From assembly GCA_002803225.1 (NCBI GenBank), contig NXFV01001985.1:1-64000 (forward strand): a stretch of DNA of 64,000 nt, read 5' to 3'. Positions within the stretch are counted from its first letter, which is position 1. Every line of letters starts with the position of its first letter. The stretch is from Gamarada debralockiae. Lineage: Eukaryota; Ascomycota; Leotiomycetes; Helotiales; Hyphodiscaceae. Of the stretch, positions 32,607-43,900 are shown piece after piece. A program made the translations under genes and the position numbers. A model generated the notes under the pieces. That model was given only the letters and a program-made list of their open reading frames with translations. It had not been told where the DNA came from and did no database searches.

Positions 32607-34418
32607 CTAAGTAAGAGGAGTAAGGAGCTTTATTACATTCTTATGGTTATTTTCTCTTGCCAACCATAATGGCGTCCTACCCGACTCATCCTTCACTTCG
32701 AGGTCGGCACCCTTCTGGAGCAGCAACTGGACTACGGCCTGGTGCCCGTTTGCGGCCGCCCACGACAGCGGCGTCCGACTTGAATTATCCATTGAGTTGG
32801 CCTCGACTTTACTGGTCTCGAGCAGCAGCTGAACCACGGCCTCGTGCCCTCTCCTGGCCGCCCTCGACAGCGGCCTCTGACCTGAATTATCCTTCGACTC
32901 AAGCTCGGCGCCTTTCTCGAGCAGCAGCTTGACGACGGCCTCGTGCCCGTTCTCGGCCGCCCACGACAGCGGCGTCTGACTGTAGTTGTCTTTTGACTCG
33001 AGCTCAGTGCCCTTCTTGAGCAGCTGCTTCACCACTGTCTCGTGCCCGTTCTCAGCCGCCAGTGATAGCGGCGTCCGATCGTAGTTATCCTTTGACTCAA
33101 GCTCAGCGCCCTTCTCGAGCAGTTGCTTCACCACTGCCTCGTGCCCGTTACTTGCAGCCCGCGACAGCGGCGTCCGGCCAATATAAGCGTCTTTGGTCTC
33201 CAGCTCCGCGCCCTTCTCGAGCAGCTGCTTGACGATTGCCTCGTACCCCTTCATAGCTGCCCGGTGCAGTGGTGTCCAGCCGTCGTTGTTCTTTGAGTCT
33301 ACCTCGACTCCATTTGTCCCCAGGAGCAGCTTGACCATTGCTTCCTGCCCATTCGCGGATGCATTTCCGAGAACTGCGCTACTTAATGAATCTAAATTTT
33401 GTAAGAACTCCGGCAAGTTCCAGTTAAGAAACTTATAGAGAGAATTATCTAGATTCGTGTGGGATAGTAAGAACGACGTAGTGTCCCGGATAACTTGCTG
33501 CAACGGCTTCGTGTAATCTGGAAGCAAGAAATCGCTTTTACATGCATCTGATGATAGACCTAGCAAGGCGTAGATAATATCCCGCTTATCACTAGCTTCG
33601 CTTTCACGAAACTTCAGTAATAGAGTGTAAAGGTCTCGCTTATCCTTCCACCAAGATTCCTTTCGTGAGAGACCTGGCATTATATCTAGAACAGCTTGGC
33701 AATGGGGGTCAAGTTGCAATTCTAGTAAAGATGGAACTTGAGCAAAAGTTCGCGCTGAGACAGACTTCTCGCCGCAGAGGACTATGGCGACCCGAGCGTT
33801 AGCAATTTCTTGCAAGATCCAAATTCTCCTAAACCATGGTTGCCGTAATATTAACTCCATGCCCTCACGCCACCCAGTGTTCTGGTATATATTTATTTTT
33901 CCTATTTCAGGTTGTGTAATTGGCGAAGGACTCATCCAAAGTTCAGCCGAACGTCTCCAATCGCCTTCGACCTTGACATTATTTTCGTGTAGTCGTTTCA
34001 TAGAATCCATAATAAGGTCCGTCTTTTTAGTGCCTCGCCCTAACCAAATAATAACTTGTTCAGCCTCCTTATATATATAGCTCATTTGTTGAACCTGATG
34101 TCTTCGCTCTTGCTTGTTATCCTGATCGATACAAATAGCGTCAATCCATAGGATTCGGTCCTCGTCTTTAAAGCGTAGGCGTTGGAGCGCCTCGTATAAG
34201 TTTGAAGTAATGTGCATCATACTTCTATTGACCGCAATCTCGGCTACTTTCTCTGTGCTTCCCCATGTATATGACAATGCTTCATAGGGTATGCCGCCTT
34301 CAAGCCATCCCTCGAAAAGGTCGCATTGAATATCATCCGTAAGGCCTCCTCTAAGAAGTCGGAGGAGCCGAATAGTAGGCCTATCGAGATCGATTGGTTC
34401 GTATTTGTATACAGCCAT
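32607..34418 (-). CDS. HET-domain protein with C-terminal ankyrin repeats
   Basis: An intact single exon of 603 residues. The HET domain occupies about residues 40-230: YEALSYTWGSTEKVAEIAVN, ILWIDAICIDQDNKQERRHQ, IYKEAEQVIIWLGRG, then WFRRIWILQEIANARVAIV and DKRDIIYALLGLSSDA. From about residue 355 seven 33-residue ankyrin repeats follow, with consensus NGHEAVVKLLLEKGAELESKD and TPLSxAAE. HET domains drive incompatibility cell death, and repeat tails in such proteins are thought to sense non-self variation. The gene starts at MAVYKYEPIDLDRPTIRLLR, a typical HET N-terminus, with no sign of introns. Unlike the HET gene at 2.7-4.6 kb it has no lesion. Confidence 0.93.
   Translation of the reverse strand: MAVYKYEPIDLDRPTIRLLRLLRGGLTDDIQCDLFEGWLEGGIPYEALSYTWGSTEKVAEIAVNRSMMHITSNLYEALQRLRFKDEDRILWIDAICIDQDNKQERRHQVQQMSYIYKEAEQVIIWLGRGTKKTDLIMDSMKRLHENNVKVEGDWRRSAELWMSPSPITQPEIGKINIYQNTGWREGMELILRQPWFRRIWILQEIANARVAIVLCGEKSVSARTFAQVPSLLELQLDPHCQAVLDIMPGLSRKESWWKDKRDLYTLLLKFRESEASDKRDIIYALLGLSSDACKSDFLLPDYTKPLQQVIRDTTSFLLSHTNLDNSLYKFLNWNLPEFLQNLDSLSSAVLGNASANGQEAMVKLLLGTNGVEVDSKNNDGWTPLHRAAMKGYEAIVKQLLEKGAELETKDAYIGRTPLSRAASNGHEAVVKQLLEKGAELESKDNYDRTPLSLAAENGHETVVKQLLKKGTELESKDNYSQTPLSWAAENGHEAVVKLLLEKGAELESKDNSGQRPLSRAARRGHEAVVQLLLETSKVEANSMDNSSRTPLSWAAANGHQAVVQLLLQKGADLEVKDESGRTPLWLARENNHKNVIKLLTPLT
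32670..33330. repeat. Array of ~99-bp ankyrin-coding units
   Basis: The coding DNA of the ankyrin repeats is highly similar between units at nucleotide level. On the plus strand TTCTCGAGCAG(C/T)(A/T)GCTT and CTCGTGCCCGTT recur at intervals of about 99 bp (one 102). The central four units are the most alike, pointing to recent unit duplication or gene conversion. Confidence 0.8.
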
Positions 34419-36577
34419 CTGTATACTTCTGAGAGACGATTTAGGGCAACAGGTGCTCTAGCGTGCTAGTGGGGTTTTAGCTGGTCTGGGCAATGAAAAA
34501 GCTAGTCAACTCTGTCGATTAAAAGATCAGGATAAACTAAAGCTTACCGTGACGTTAAACGCAGATTAGACGTTGCGGTATAAGAAAGTGGGTTAAGGAA
34601 AGGTAGAGAATAAGAGAACGAAGTAGCCTGATTAGGCTCACAAAAATATAGTCTACGTTCAGCCTTGCGAGGCTGAGTGGGGCGGAGTGGAAATCTCGGG
34701 CAGTGCTCTGTATAGCCACAGTGGCCACGTCGACCTGCATGTAACGCTTTTCTTCTTGTCGAGCCTTTTGGAATACAAATGCATTTGTAGCCAGTAAAGT
34801 TCAATAGATTGGAGATGATTGTGGGTCGCTCACGGAAGAAAAATGAGCTTGAAATGGCCGAGTCCCGCGGTGCGCTTGCGAAGGGATCCCAATCGAAAAC
34901 GCCACTATCCAACTGGATGGCGCCAAAATCAGAAACACGCCTTCAAAAACGCAGCAGAATTACTAAGGCAACGCACATTTGGGACAATCCATAGTGAAGA
35001 ATTCTAGCCGTCGCAAGCAATTGAATGAGACGGGAACAAAAAGCTGGCAAACGCAGCGAAGAACGAATCGAGTATATATGTCTTGATATCCCTAATGGGC
35101 CAAAATCTGGGCGTAGTTTCATAGGTCTGATCTGAAACAGAACGAACTCCGGATTTATGATAGAATGACACACTGGTGACCCCGTGGCGGCAAGTTATAA
35201 AGATTCCGGGCGACTACGGCACGTGATGAAACCACCGATTTGGTATTAGAGGGGGTATCTGGCATCAATTCGGCGCTATACCTTAAAATATTCTAATTCT
35301 TTATATATAAGAACAATATTGATCGAAGCTAAGCATGATCCAACTTTTTGATGGGGTAGCACGTGGCGTTGCTCTGAAACGCTACGTGATTGGAAAAATG
35401 GGTGATAGTTTTTAGATAGTGTATTGATTCGGGGTAAGGAGAGAAGCAAGCTCTGTTAGAAATGTGTGTTTGAGAAATTCAATGGCTCTCTTTTACTTTT
35501 CAAGTTGGGAGACAGGTCCCATCTATGTTGTTGCAAGAGAAGTATCAGGACTGTAAATTGCCTGCAAAAGTTGGTGAATAGAGCTATTAAAGAGGTCTTC
35601 TACAATCAACCGAGAAATGTCTATTGATGGCTTCGCATAAATTCTTTGTCGCCCTCTAAAATAGCCATTGCTAGATGTCGAAGGTGTACTTCATCAAATA
35701 ATGACGGTAGGTTCTTATTAGGAATATCAACAAGGAAGCTCAATAAGAAAGTTGAATTACTTCATATGGAACGATGAATTTAGAGCTTTAATCACTAAAA
35801 CCAATTCGAAGTTCAAAATCCGAAGCAAACTGATCAATTGAGCTCTTCAATGGTTTCGTCACTGAACTTGCTTCAAGTTCTCATGACTTTGTTCACTTCA
35901 AGACCTTCAGAGCATTTGGACATTTCGCAATCAAGCTGATACAACAAATTAAAGCTTCCTCAACGAAACATATTTGGAAACCAGCAGTCTGAAAGCCCGA
36001 AACAAATGACCAATTTGGAGCTCAATCACGAAACAGCACTCGACGAGTTGCGACCCGAAGCACTTGAATTGAAGTGACGACTCGTAAATCAAGGAACAAG
36101 TTCGAAAGAACGATTCAGGATATCAACACTCCTTCAGACTCGACGACCTCGAACTCGCATCACTCGAACTAATCATGGAAGCAAAGTTTCAGGCAACCAA
36201 ATCCGCTTGACCACTCGAAGACTGGCAATCTAAAACAGATGAGTGCTCTCAGACTCAGTCACATGGATCGACTCAACAGATCAAAGCCTTAGAACTCCAG
36301 CTCATCAGATAATTCAACGGGTGAATCGAGTCGACAGGAGTTTTCAAACACTTTTCTCTCCAAAGGCTAATCTTGTTGTGCACGGCTTTTTTTTTGCATC
36401 CTGCCTTCGCTGAGTTCACCTCACCTTCTCCAATCCAATTCACGCCCTCTCGAAGGAACTTAACCGAGAAATCAACTCACAATCAAAGCCTTCAATTCCT
36501 CGACAATTTTTTTTCCGCTCTCCGTATTTGCAATCAATTGCTCTCCCCAAATCCACAATTCAACCCAGATTTGCACG
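34419..36577. other. Intergenic with possible decayed sequence
   Basis: 2.1 kb with no supported gene. The part from about 35470 to 36340 is frequently interrupted by stops in all frames and is rich in GAA/CTC/CGA words (AACTCGAAG, CTCGACGA); it could be an old coding or element remnant but no family is recognisable. The first 300 bp should contain the promoter of the HET-ankyrin gene. Confidence 0.4.
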
Positions 36578-37859
36578 ATGGTAAGGACTTTCTAATAAGT
36601 GATTTCGAGGCATGATAACATTGACACAATAGGCATCAACTCTCTCAGAGGGAAGCACCTCGGCGACAGATGGCGAAGATCAGAATGACAAGATGCCCCA
36701 AACCCCGCGGACACCGGCTGAGCTCGCCAAACCCCTATTGGACCCCGAACTTGAGAATGGGTTTGATTCAGAGCATTTGTGGCGCCAAATCGAAATGATG
36801 AAGGTAACGATATGAATCTCGATCGAATTAAGTCTCTTCAAAAATACTGACAACTATGCAGGCTGCATATCTTTGCAGGGGTCCACTCAACAGGGAAGAT
36901 TTCGCCACACCTGATTTTCAACTCATAATTTCGTATCTTGGAGTGGCAAAGTAAGGAGCAGAAGGACCGCTATATCGATGCATTACTTGCCGTTCAGGAT
37001 TCCCTTCAACGCCATCTTGTTCTTGGATCTGGATCGCAAATTCTCCTTCAGTGGCTTACAGACTCAGCCTGATTAAAGCACAAGAACTTCGGCACCTCAC
37101 AGGGCCGCATGAACTATTGGCAAAGGTGCCAGGAAAATATAAAGCAGACATATTCATATGGCTTAGGCCATTTGAGGCGATAATCAACTTTCCACGGCTT
37201 TTTCGAGAGAAGTTGGAGATTCCGGCGAAAAACTTACGGTTACTGAGGGAAATCTCAAGGCTTTTCTGGTGGGACAGTTCCTTCTCACGGCAGGTGTTAT
37301 GTTCGCGTTTGGGCTACAGGACATAACGGAAAAAGATCCCGAAAAGGCATACAGCAAAGTAAGAAATACCTAAGCCCCAAAGCTGGCGGAGCTGATTGGC
37401 GACCTAGATGGTCCCCACGCTTGAAACAATGATGCAAGGTCCCACGCTGCAAAAGCTCAGCGTCCCTCTCTCGGAGTGGCCGGTGCTTGCGGAGGACGCG
37501 AAAGAGCAAGCTACGCAATGTCAAGCTTTGATAATGGATCCTACCTTTAGGAATACAAAAAGTTATTTGCTAGGGATGACGCCGAACGGCTCCAAATGAA
37601 GAAGAAAAAGGAAGCAGCCAAATGAAAAGCGAGGAAAGAAGCGAAGGAAGCACAAAGAAAGAGGTGGCCGAGGTGGTGGAAGAACCAAGATGCTTCAATT
37701 GCTGCAAGGGACAGAAAGAGGTTGCCGATGGAACGAAGGGGGAGAGGGCACGACGATAGCCAACAATTCGATACGGCGGATGCAGCACGAGGAGCGAGCT
37801 CGAGAGATTGGGCCTTTGATGCTACGATTCTCGGGTGTGACGGACCTCAACCTTCATAG
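36578..37859 (+). pseudogene. Unrecognised gene, eroded; start codon split off by an intron
   Basis: The ATG at 36578-36580 is followed directly by GTAAGG; a 52-nt intron ends TAG at 36632, and exon 2 reads ASTLSEGSTSATDGEDQND, ELAKPLLDPELENGF, SEHLWRQIEMMK. A second 58-nt intron leads to AAYLCRGPLNREDFATPDF and IISYLGVAK. Further 3', about 37160-37350, one frame reads STAFSREVGDSGEKLTVTEG and NLKAFLVGQFLLTAGVMFAF (a possible membrane segment), ending AYSK at a good GTAAGA donor; the next exon reads MVPTLETMMQGP to FRNTK. After a poly-A run at about 37556 the frame shifts to KLFARDDAERLQMKKKKEAA, then a TGA interrupts KARKEAKEAQRKR. The middle part (36940-37160) has no single open frame. The lesions indicate a dying gene of unknown family. 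Confidence 0.55.
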
Positions 37860-37983
37860 TCGGTGGGGCTAAATTCACCGATGCACTTCGAACAGTTCGA
37901 CTTCTCCGAGAACGAGAATGGACCGCTTCGGCACCATCCGCTAGAGCTTCAGGAAAGTTGATCTTTTACTTTCGTCTATTCAC

Positions 37984-39357
37984 TCACGTCTTCCCTATTC
38001 GTCGTAAAGCGTCTTCCGAGTTGATAACTCCCTCTTGGAACCCAATAGCCTTCGCAAGACTTTTAGCTTCCTCGAAACGCTTCCTTGCTTCTACAATGTT
38101 GCCATCCATCTCAGCGAATTCTCCCAGATTGTGTGTTGCCACAGCACAACCTATATCGCATTCTTCTGTCCTCTCAGGAGGTGTGATCTTGGCTGCTACT
38201 GCTATTGATTTTTCTGCCCACGCTCGAGCGTTACTGACTAGACCAGATCGTGATATAGGCGGTTGTCCGGGGGTAGGTGGGGGGTTTTGTTGTGCTAGAG
38301 AGATCGAGAGGTTGTTCACTACCCATGGTTAGCATCTCTTGTGCAACGAATTGGTGTATGACTTACTTAAAACAGCCGTATGGCAGCTCGTGGGAGGCGA
38401 CATTGCTAACGCTTGGAGGAATAGAGGGGCAGCGAGGTAGTGCAGGTTCCTTTCCTCGTAATGGTGTCCGAGTGCTTGGTGTTAAGTCAGCCCTGTCATT
38501 GCCTCAAACAAGAACGTATACCAACCTTCCAAAGACCCCCCGATCTCCTCCGGACTCATCCATTCCCCCTCCTCTGGCTTAACTCCCTCCTTCTCCCGTC
38601 TCTGCTGTTCCTTCAGAACGGTCTCCACAGCCCAAATCAACCTCTCCTCCGCAGCTCCCTTCTCAGCCACAAACTCATTCGCATACAGCTCTCCAAGCTT
38701 AACGCTAACGCCCACCGTCTTCCCCAGCACCTTCGTCCTCTTCTCCTCATTCCCTGGCTTATTACCTAGCTCCTCCACCCATCTCAAGTTATCCGCCTTC
38801 ACGATCTCCAAAATATCAATCGCCTTCTTGTATTGCTGGATTCGCTCCATCAGTGCCGCTAATTGGATCTTCACACCGATGATTTCGTCTGAAAATGGAT
38901 CCATCCCGATCTCGTCCGCGACTCGGAGAGCTTCTTTGTAGTATTTGACTGCTTGTCGGGGTTCGAGGGATATGTTGGTGTAGTAGAGGGCTTTACGGAG
39001 TTGTTTTGCGACGGGTTCGGGGAATTTGTGGAAAGCCCCAATAATGTAATTATGATAAATGTAATTCGAATACATCAGCGTCCCAGCACCGCAGAGGATC
39101 CTACACAAAGCTGCGTTAGTATTGAGCTGAGGTGGAGATGTGGCAACATACAGCGCAAACGCTGCCGTAACAGAAAATGGATATCTCCTAAACAGAGCTT
39201 TGGCTGCAGCATATGTCGGGCGAGTCGATTGATGTCTCTGCTGCCGTATCTGCCCTGATACTGAGCTCTTTGGGATTGCTGCCCGTCGTTGACGGAGACA
39301 TTGTGAAGCTCGATTCGAGGCTGGTCGGATGAAGCTTTGGAATCGTGGCGCGAACAT
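37984..39357 (-). CDS. Mitochondrial TPR protein
   Basis: Four exons (39357-39152, 39100-38526, 38474-38367, 38318-37984) encode 407 residues. The N-terminus MFAPRFQSFIRPASNRASQ is Arg/Ser-rich, acid-free, and fits a mitochondrial presequence. ILCGAGTLMYSNYIYHNYII may be a membrane segment. Tetratricopeptide-like helices follow: PRQAVKYYKEALRVADEIGM, QQYKKAIDILEIV, VSVKLGELYANE, HYEERNLHYLAAPLFLQALA, MNNLSISLAQQ, and CAVATHNLGEFAEMDGNIVE to EARKRFEEAKSLAK. The first intron (51 nt) keeps the frame and lacks stops, so unspliced message would add 17 residues; its sites (GTATGT, GTGTAG) are canonical. I recall fungal homologues described only as TPR proteins, some compared with TTC19. It is divergent from the MAPR gene across about 290 bp. 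Confidence 0.87.
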
Positions 39358-39643
39358 TTTGGAAGCTGCGTCCTTCAATTGATCCTCTCTCGATCCAATG
39401 CAATAGAGAGATGTGTGGTCTGGGATGTTCTCGTTGACTTTAGTGACTATTATGATAATTCGAGCTCTGCATCGCGAGAGCTCCTGTCCGCACGCACGTC
39501 CCTGCCAATTCACAAGCCAATAACGGCACGAGTTACCCCACACCCGAGGTCTCACCAAGTCTACGAGTTGTTCGCGCTAACACATCTATCTTCTTCAATC
39601 TTCTTTTTGAATATCCAAGAACTTCAATATATAGTTCTTCTTC

Positions 39644-40169
39644 ATGGCAGGAAAATTTGAACCCAAAGAACCCGTCCAACTGGATCCTCCCAAGAGCGAT
39701 CCCATCTCCCCAGAGTTCCTTGCCAAGTGCAATGGTAAGCACCCCTCGTCCTGTGCGATCATTGCTAATTGGACTCTAGGCGTCGACAGCGAGCTTTGCT
39801 ATGTTGCGATCAAGGTGCACATCCCCAAGAAGACTCCAAAACATCTCCCTAAAATCTATGCAGGGCAAAGTCTTCAACGTAACAGGCAAAGCACCCTACC
39901 AACCCGGGGGCTCCTACCACGGTACCCAGCCCCTTCCTCCCCCTTTCCCGTCTGAACAACAAGATCCTAATCTATACATATGTATAGTATTCACTGGCAA
40001 AGACGCCTCCCGAGCCCTCGCCCTGACCTCCACCAAAGCCGAAGACGTACGACCCGACTGGCAAGATCTCGACGAGAAAGAAAAGAAGACGCTGGACGAT
40101 TGGATGACCTATTTCTCGAAGCGCTATAACATCGTTGGCGTAGTGGAAGGAGCGACAAATATGGAATAG
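39644..40169 (+). CDS. Dap1/MAPR-like cytochrome-b5-fold haem-binding protein
   Basis: Four exons (39644-39734, 39780-39814, 39864-39921, 39988-40169) encode 121 residues. The protein begins MAGKFEPKEPVQLDPPKSDP and contains YVAIKGKVFNVTGKAPYQPG, SYHVFTGKDASRALALTS and the C-terminal FSKRYNIVGVVEGA, the order seen in small fungal members of the membrane-associated progesterone receptor (MAPR) family. Dap1/PGRMC proteins bind haem through Tyr residues and support P450 enzymes of sterol synthesis; this version has no N-terminal membrane anchor. Exon 2 is 35 nt, and its donor, GTGCAC, is non-standard, but all four joins keep the frame and restore conserved sequence. Its promoter is shared with the TPR gene. 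Confidence 0.88.
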
Positions 40170-40796
40170 TATCCAAGCCTCTATCTACTGGTCAATGCCT
40201 TATGTGCGACGCGATCTCATCTCATCTACCACCGAAAATAAATTGGCTTCTGTGAAGTGCTGAATTTGGAAAGCGGGTATTGAGAGTGGGAATAGTGCGG
40301 ATCCTGCCTCTGTAAACCCTCGTGCTATATTTGTGCCCGCAGCGAAGATCTCTCGTGCAACGCGCCCGTATGTACCTGCTTCGATTTGGATCTCTGGCAT
40401 GGAGGGTCGTTACAGTGCAGGATCGGAGCCGCTTTGTAGGATAGAGATGAGAAGAGCTTGATTATTCACTGTTGCACAGAATGGCCATATTCATGAAACA
40501 CTGCATCAAAATCGTATGATTTTCTGTTGGCAGTGTGGCAAGACACATGGAGTGATGACCCTGTGATGCTGAAAGTGTCCTGGTGGTAGGTATATTGTTA
40601 AACACTTTTCTGGATCTCGACGTCTATTGATCAAGCTCACGGTGGACAAGCCCCTCCTGTACAAGGAAAGAACGCGCCAAAGACCGGATTAAACCTCCTC
40701 CCAAATAGGAAATAGAACCCCAGGTTTTCTTAGATGCCTACGCAACGTGCTTTTGCACCACTTTCGAATCATCTTTCCGGGACGAAGATATTGCCT
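40170..40796. other. Intergenic, no supported gene
   Basis: 3' flanks of the MAPR gene and the Cys-rich mini-gene. A 66-codon minus-strand frame (40200-40400, MPEIQIEAGTYGRVAREIF) has ordinary composition but no recognised relative. Confidence 0.4.
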
Positions 40797-40982
40797 CTAT
40801 TTATGCTTCGACCGCGCGGCATCCTGACAAGACTGACAAGCCACATTCTTCTCCCAAATCTGCTTGATGACCTTGACGCCGAAGCATTGGTGGTAAGGAT
40901 CGCAGCGGGCGAAGTGGCAGTAGGAAAGTAGCTGGCTCGAGATGTGGCCGCAGGTGAAACGAAATTCTTCCCAGTCGCACAT
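40797..40982 (-). CDS. Cys-rich mini-protein
   Basis: A 61-residue open frame, MCDWEEFRFTCGHISSQLLS, with cysteines at 2, 11, 22, 27, 33, 49 and 52 and ending KNVACQSCQDAARSKHK. I recall short fungal proteins of similar layout (CxW start, TCGH, a CFGVKV-like block, a terminal CxxC), usually predicted as hypothetical proteins. The cysteine/histidine spacing suggests a zinc-binding fold rather than a secreted disulphide protein, because there is no signal peptide. It could be one exon of a longer gene, although no convincing upstream exon was found. Confidence 0.5.
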   Translation of the reverse strand: MCDWEEFRFTCGHISSQLLSYCHFARCDPYHQCFGVKVIKQIWEKNVACQSCQDAARSKHK

Positions 40983-43900
40983 GTTGAAGTAGGTGAGGCA
41001 GGAGGTTTCCTAACTCGCCTGTTAAGGAGTTTTCAGGAACCGGTGCAGATGGCTTACTGTTGTACGCTTATGTGTAGTGTTCGAGACTTAGGGACCGGGG
41101 AACCTCCGTTTGATGTAACAGCGGGTGGGTACCAGATAGGGGAAGTGGCGACGTGGGGTAAGCGTGGGGTTGTCAAACGGGTTTGCAGTGAAGTTGAGGG
41201 TGAGATTCTAGATATGGTGTGAGTTTCGAATCAACTGATGATGGCTTGTAAATCATGTTCAACTTACCGGCAAATCAGAGATGAAGTATAGCAGTCTTGA
41301 AGATGATCTAAACCTCGGGACAAAGAGCTCTGCAAGACATGCGCCGAAAATATCCGAAGAACGATGAATAGATTCGATATCAAAGAGAGTTCTTCAACTT
41401 GGCAAAAGCTTCATCTTATATCCTTCAAGTACAGTACTTCCAAGAAAGTTTGTGACTTGAAATGTGGCTTCCATCCAGCAGCTGATCGACCAATGCATTG
41501 AATCCGTTCGTTACCATATCATATCTCAAACTCTTTCCCAAGATACCTGCCTTCAAGAGAAACATGAGTACCTTCATTTTTTGAGCTTGAGATGGGCTGG
41601 CGTCGGCAACGCACAATGCGTATCCGGACGCAAACTTCTTTTCCACATGATCCAAGACAAACTGAGCTGTGGTCCAGTCGTCTGAAGAGCGTCAGACGGA
41701 GGTCTCCCGTGGGCAAACAGGGAAGTACGCTTTCAAAAAAGGAATCAAGAGGTTTATTGCGACTGGTAGCCAGGCCGTCCTTTTGGGTAAAGAGCAGTAC
41801 TTGAAGGTTAGAGATCAGACGACGATGGCATTCATGGGGGAATACAAAATTTGACGACTAGGATCATAAGATAGGAACGAGAGCACATCAACGGCCCGTT
41901 GACACGAACCTGTTCAAAGGCGATATAAGTCTTGTGTACCCCAAGGTTGCCGCAGAACTTCGGCTGAGCAATATGATAGATGATGGAAAACGTGGGGTTT
42001 CTATATATACTGCTGCATGACAATCTCCGTTTGGACATACCTTGTGCAATGAGAGGCTAACCCGGTAGCTGGAAACTATCAACATGTAATTGTGGCGTGA
42101 TTCTTATTTCTATTGGTGGGAGGAGTGTGGAAGGCGGAAAGGATTGGATGGATGTACCTGATGACAGGTATCCCCTGATATCGATCTCGGGTCATGCCAG
42201 TAGGTCCCGAAGAACCTGTCATTTTTCTCGTTATCTGCGATAGGTTCTAGAACCCAGAATATTGTTGAGTTTGAAATTATTCGCGAAGTAGCTTCGAGCA
42301 ACACCCGATGAACTTCGGATAACAGTATAGGCAAAATGAGATGAGATTTTGTAAAGTTGTTGTGCGGTGCAACTACAGTGCCATGAGTCTCAATGCTTTT
42401 TAACAGACCTCTTGCCTCGTGAAATATATGCTGCGCCGGTTTGGCCTTATATCAGCCTTGCCACCCTGTGTGACGCCACGGGCTAGGACCGCTTGGGAGA
42501 GATAATCTTGCATAACTGAGGATGTTTGTATCACTCGAGAGAAAGTCTTTGGCTCCAATATAGAGGTACAAGATAACAATCAAACATGCGTAAAGACGAT
42601 GGCGAATATTGATTGGAATCCAGGACGCAGGTCGTCGGGAGGCTGCATTTGAATGCAAGCCAAGCTGTGCGAAGAGTGGCTGAAACTTTTAACGATAAGT
42701 ATATGTGGAGAGCTAACTGGCTATATGTATCAAGTGGAGGAAGTAAAGAAAACGTAGAAGGTTTCTTTCGATGAATCGGACTGCCTTTCGAATATCGATC
42801 TCTGCCGTTTCTCTGCATGGCAGAGCTAGCTGAAGCAGAGGCATATCCGCGATTTGTCAGAGGAGAGTGATTGGCCAGCCTTGGTCGGGGCACACAAAAA
42901 CGAAAATTTGCATCGACTTGACTCAGGTCAAGTTTCGCGGGTGACATCATGTAGTGCAAGTCGGCGACGTTTCATTTTCCATCCCCTCGAGGACTCAAAA
43001 GTTGTTACAATCTGTCGAACTTGGAAAGGCCCGATAAATAGGAATGTTGAACACATTTCGTGACGCTGATTGCAGCATTGGGTCCTCATCTTGATGGGAA
43101 GTTCTTTCTAAGTTTGAAGCCGCATTGCATATGCATCGCACTTTCCTCATTGGCGGAGTTGTTTAGCCCGAAGTAAGAACTGATCGTCAGTTCTAGAACT
43201 TCAACCGTCACCAAACATTTGCACGAGACTTTGAAAAATAATTGGGCAACATGACTGAATCCTGCCACTATCCAGGAAGGGAAATTTTGAAAGAGAAGGG
43301 GGAACATTGAGAGCTGTCAGGTGACAGGCACGTGCTTAAGAAGACGGAAAAAATAAGAGAGCCTCAGGCCGCAATTATGTTCAGCCCCCAAAAATCCCGC
43401 CGGCCCAGCAAAAGAAAAGCAAACTCGGCGTGGAGCAAACTTCTCTCATCCCTTTACACGACTAAATCTCATGATCTGCTCGGTCGACAAGGTAGCTGGG
43501 CGTAGAAAAGGGCGTCGAAGGTGCAAGTGCTTCGATGGAGATGATCTGACGCGAGTCGGTCCTCGCTCTGATCGGCGAGGCAGCACACAGGCAGATTGCT
43601 GCCTGTTTCGCTAGAAAGCCCTGCCACGCGCCCGTTCGCCTCACTTTTTGCACACATCTTTCCCTCTTCCTACCCTCATCCTCCCCCTTTTCTCCCTAAA
43701 AGCTTATGATTCGGGGGCTCTGCCATCTTTGGTTTCTTAGCTTATCGCTCATTCGAAGTCGTCCAATCGTCCTGTTGTTCTCGTTCCGTTGCCAGAGACA
43801 CTTTTCGCCCGGATTCGCTCACCGAGAGTTCATCGTCCAAGCGAGCATGACTTGTTGGTAATGCGAAAATAAAGTCCCTCAAGTCTGCCTTGCCCCCGTC

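Noticed and set aside
34544..34912. Minus-strand 122-codon frame before the HET-ankyrin gene
   Set aside because: Low-complexity Ser/Phe/Leu-rich composition, antisense frames also open, and no recognised family.
41425..41854. Two protein-like frames in opposite directions (DDWTTAQFVLDHVEKK... minus, GKYAFKKGIKRFIATG... plus)
   Set aside because: Neither is recognised and they abut antisense; at most one could be a gene fragment, so neither is called.
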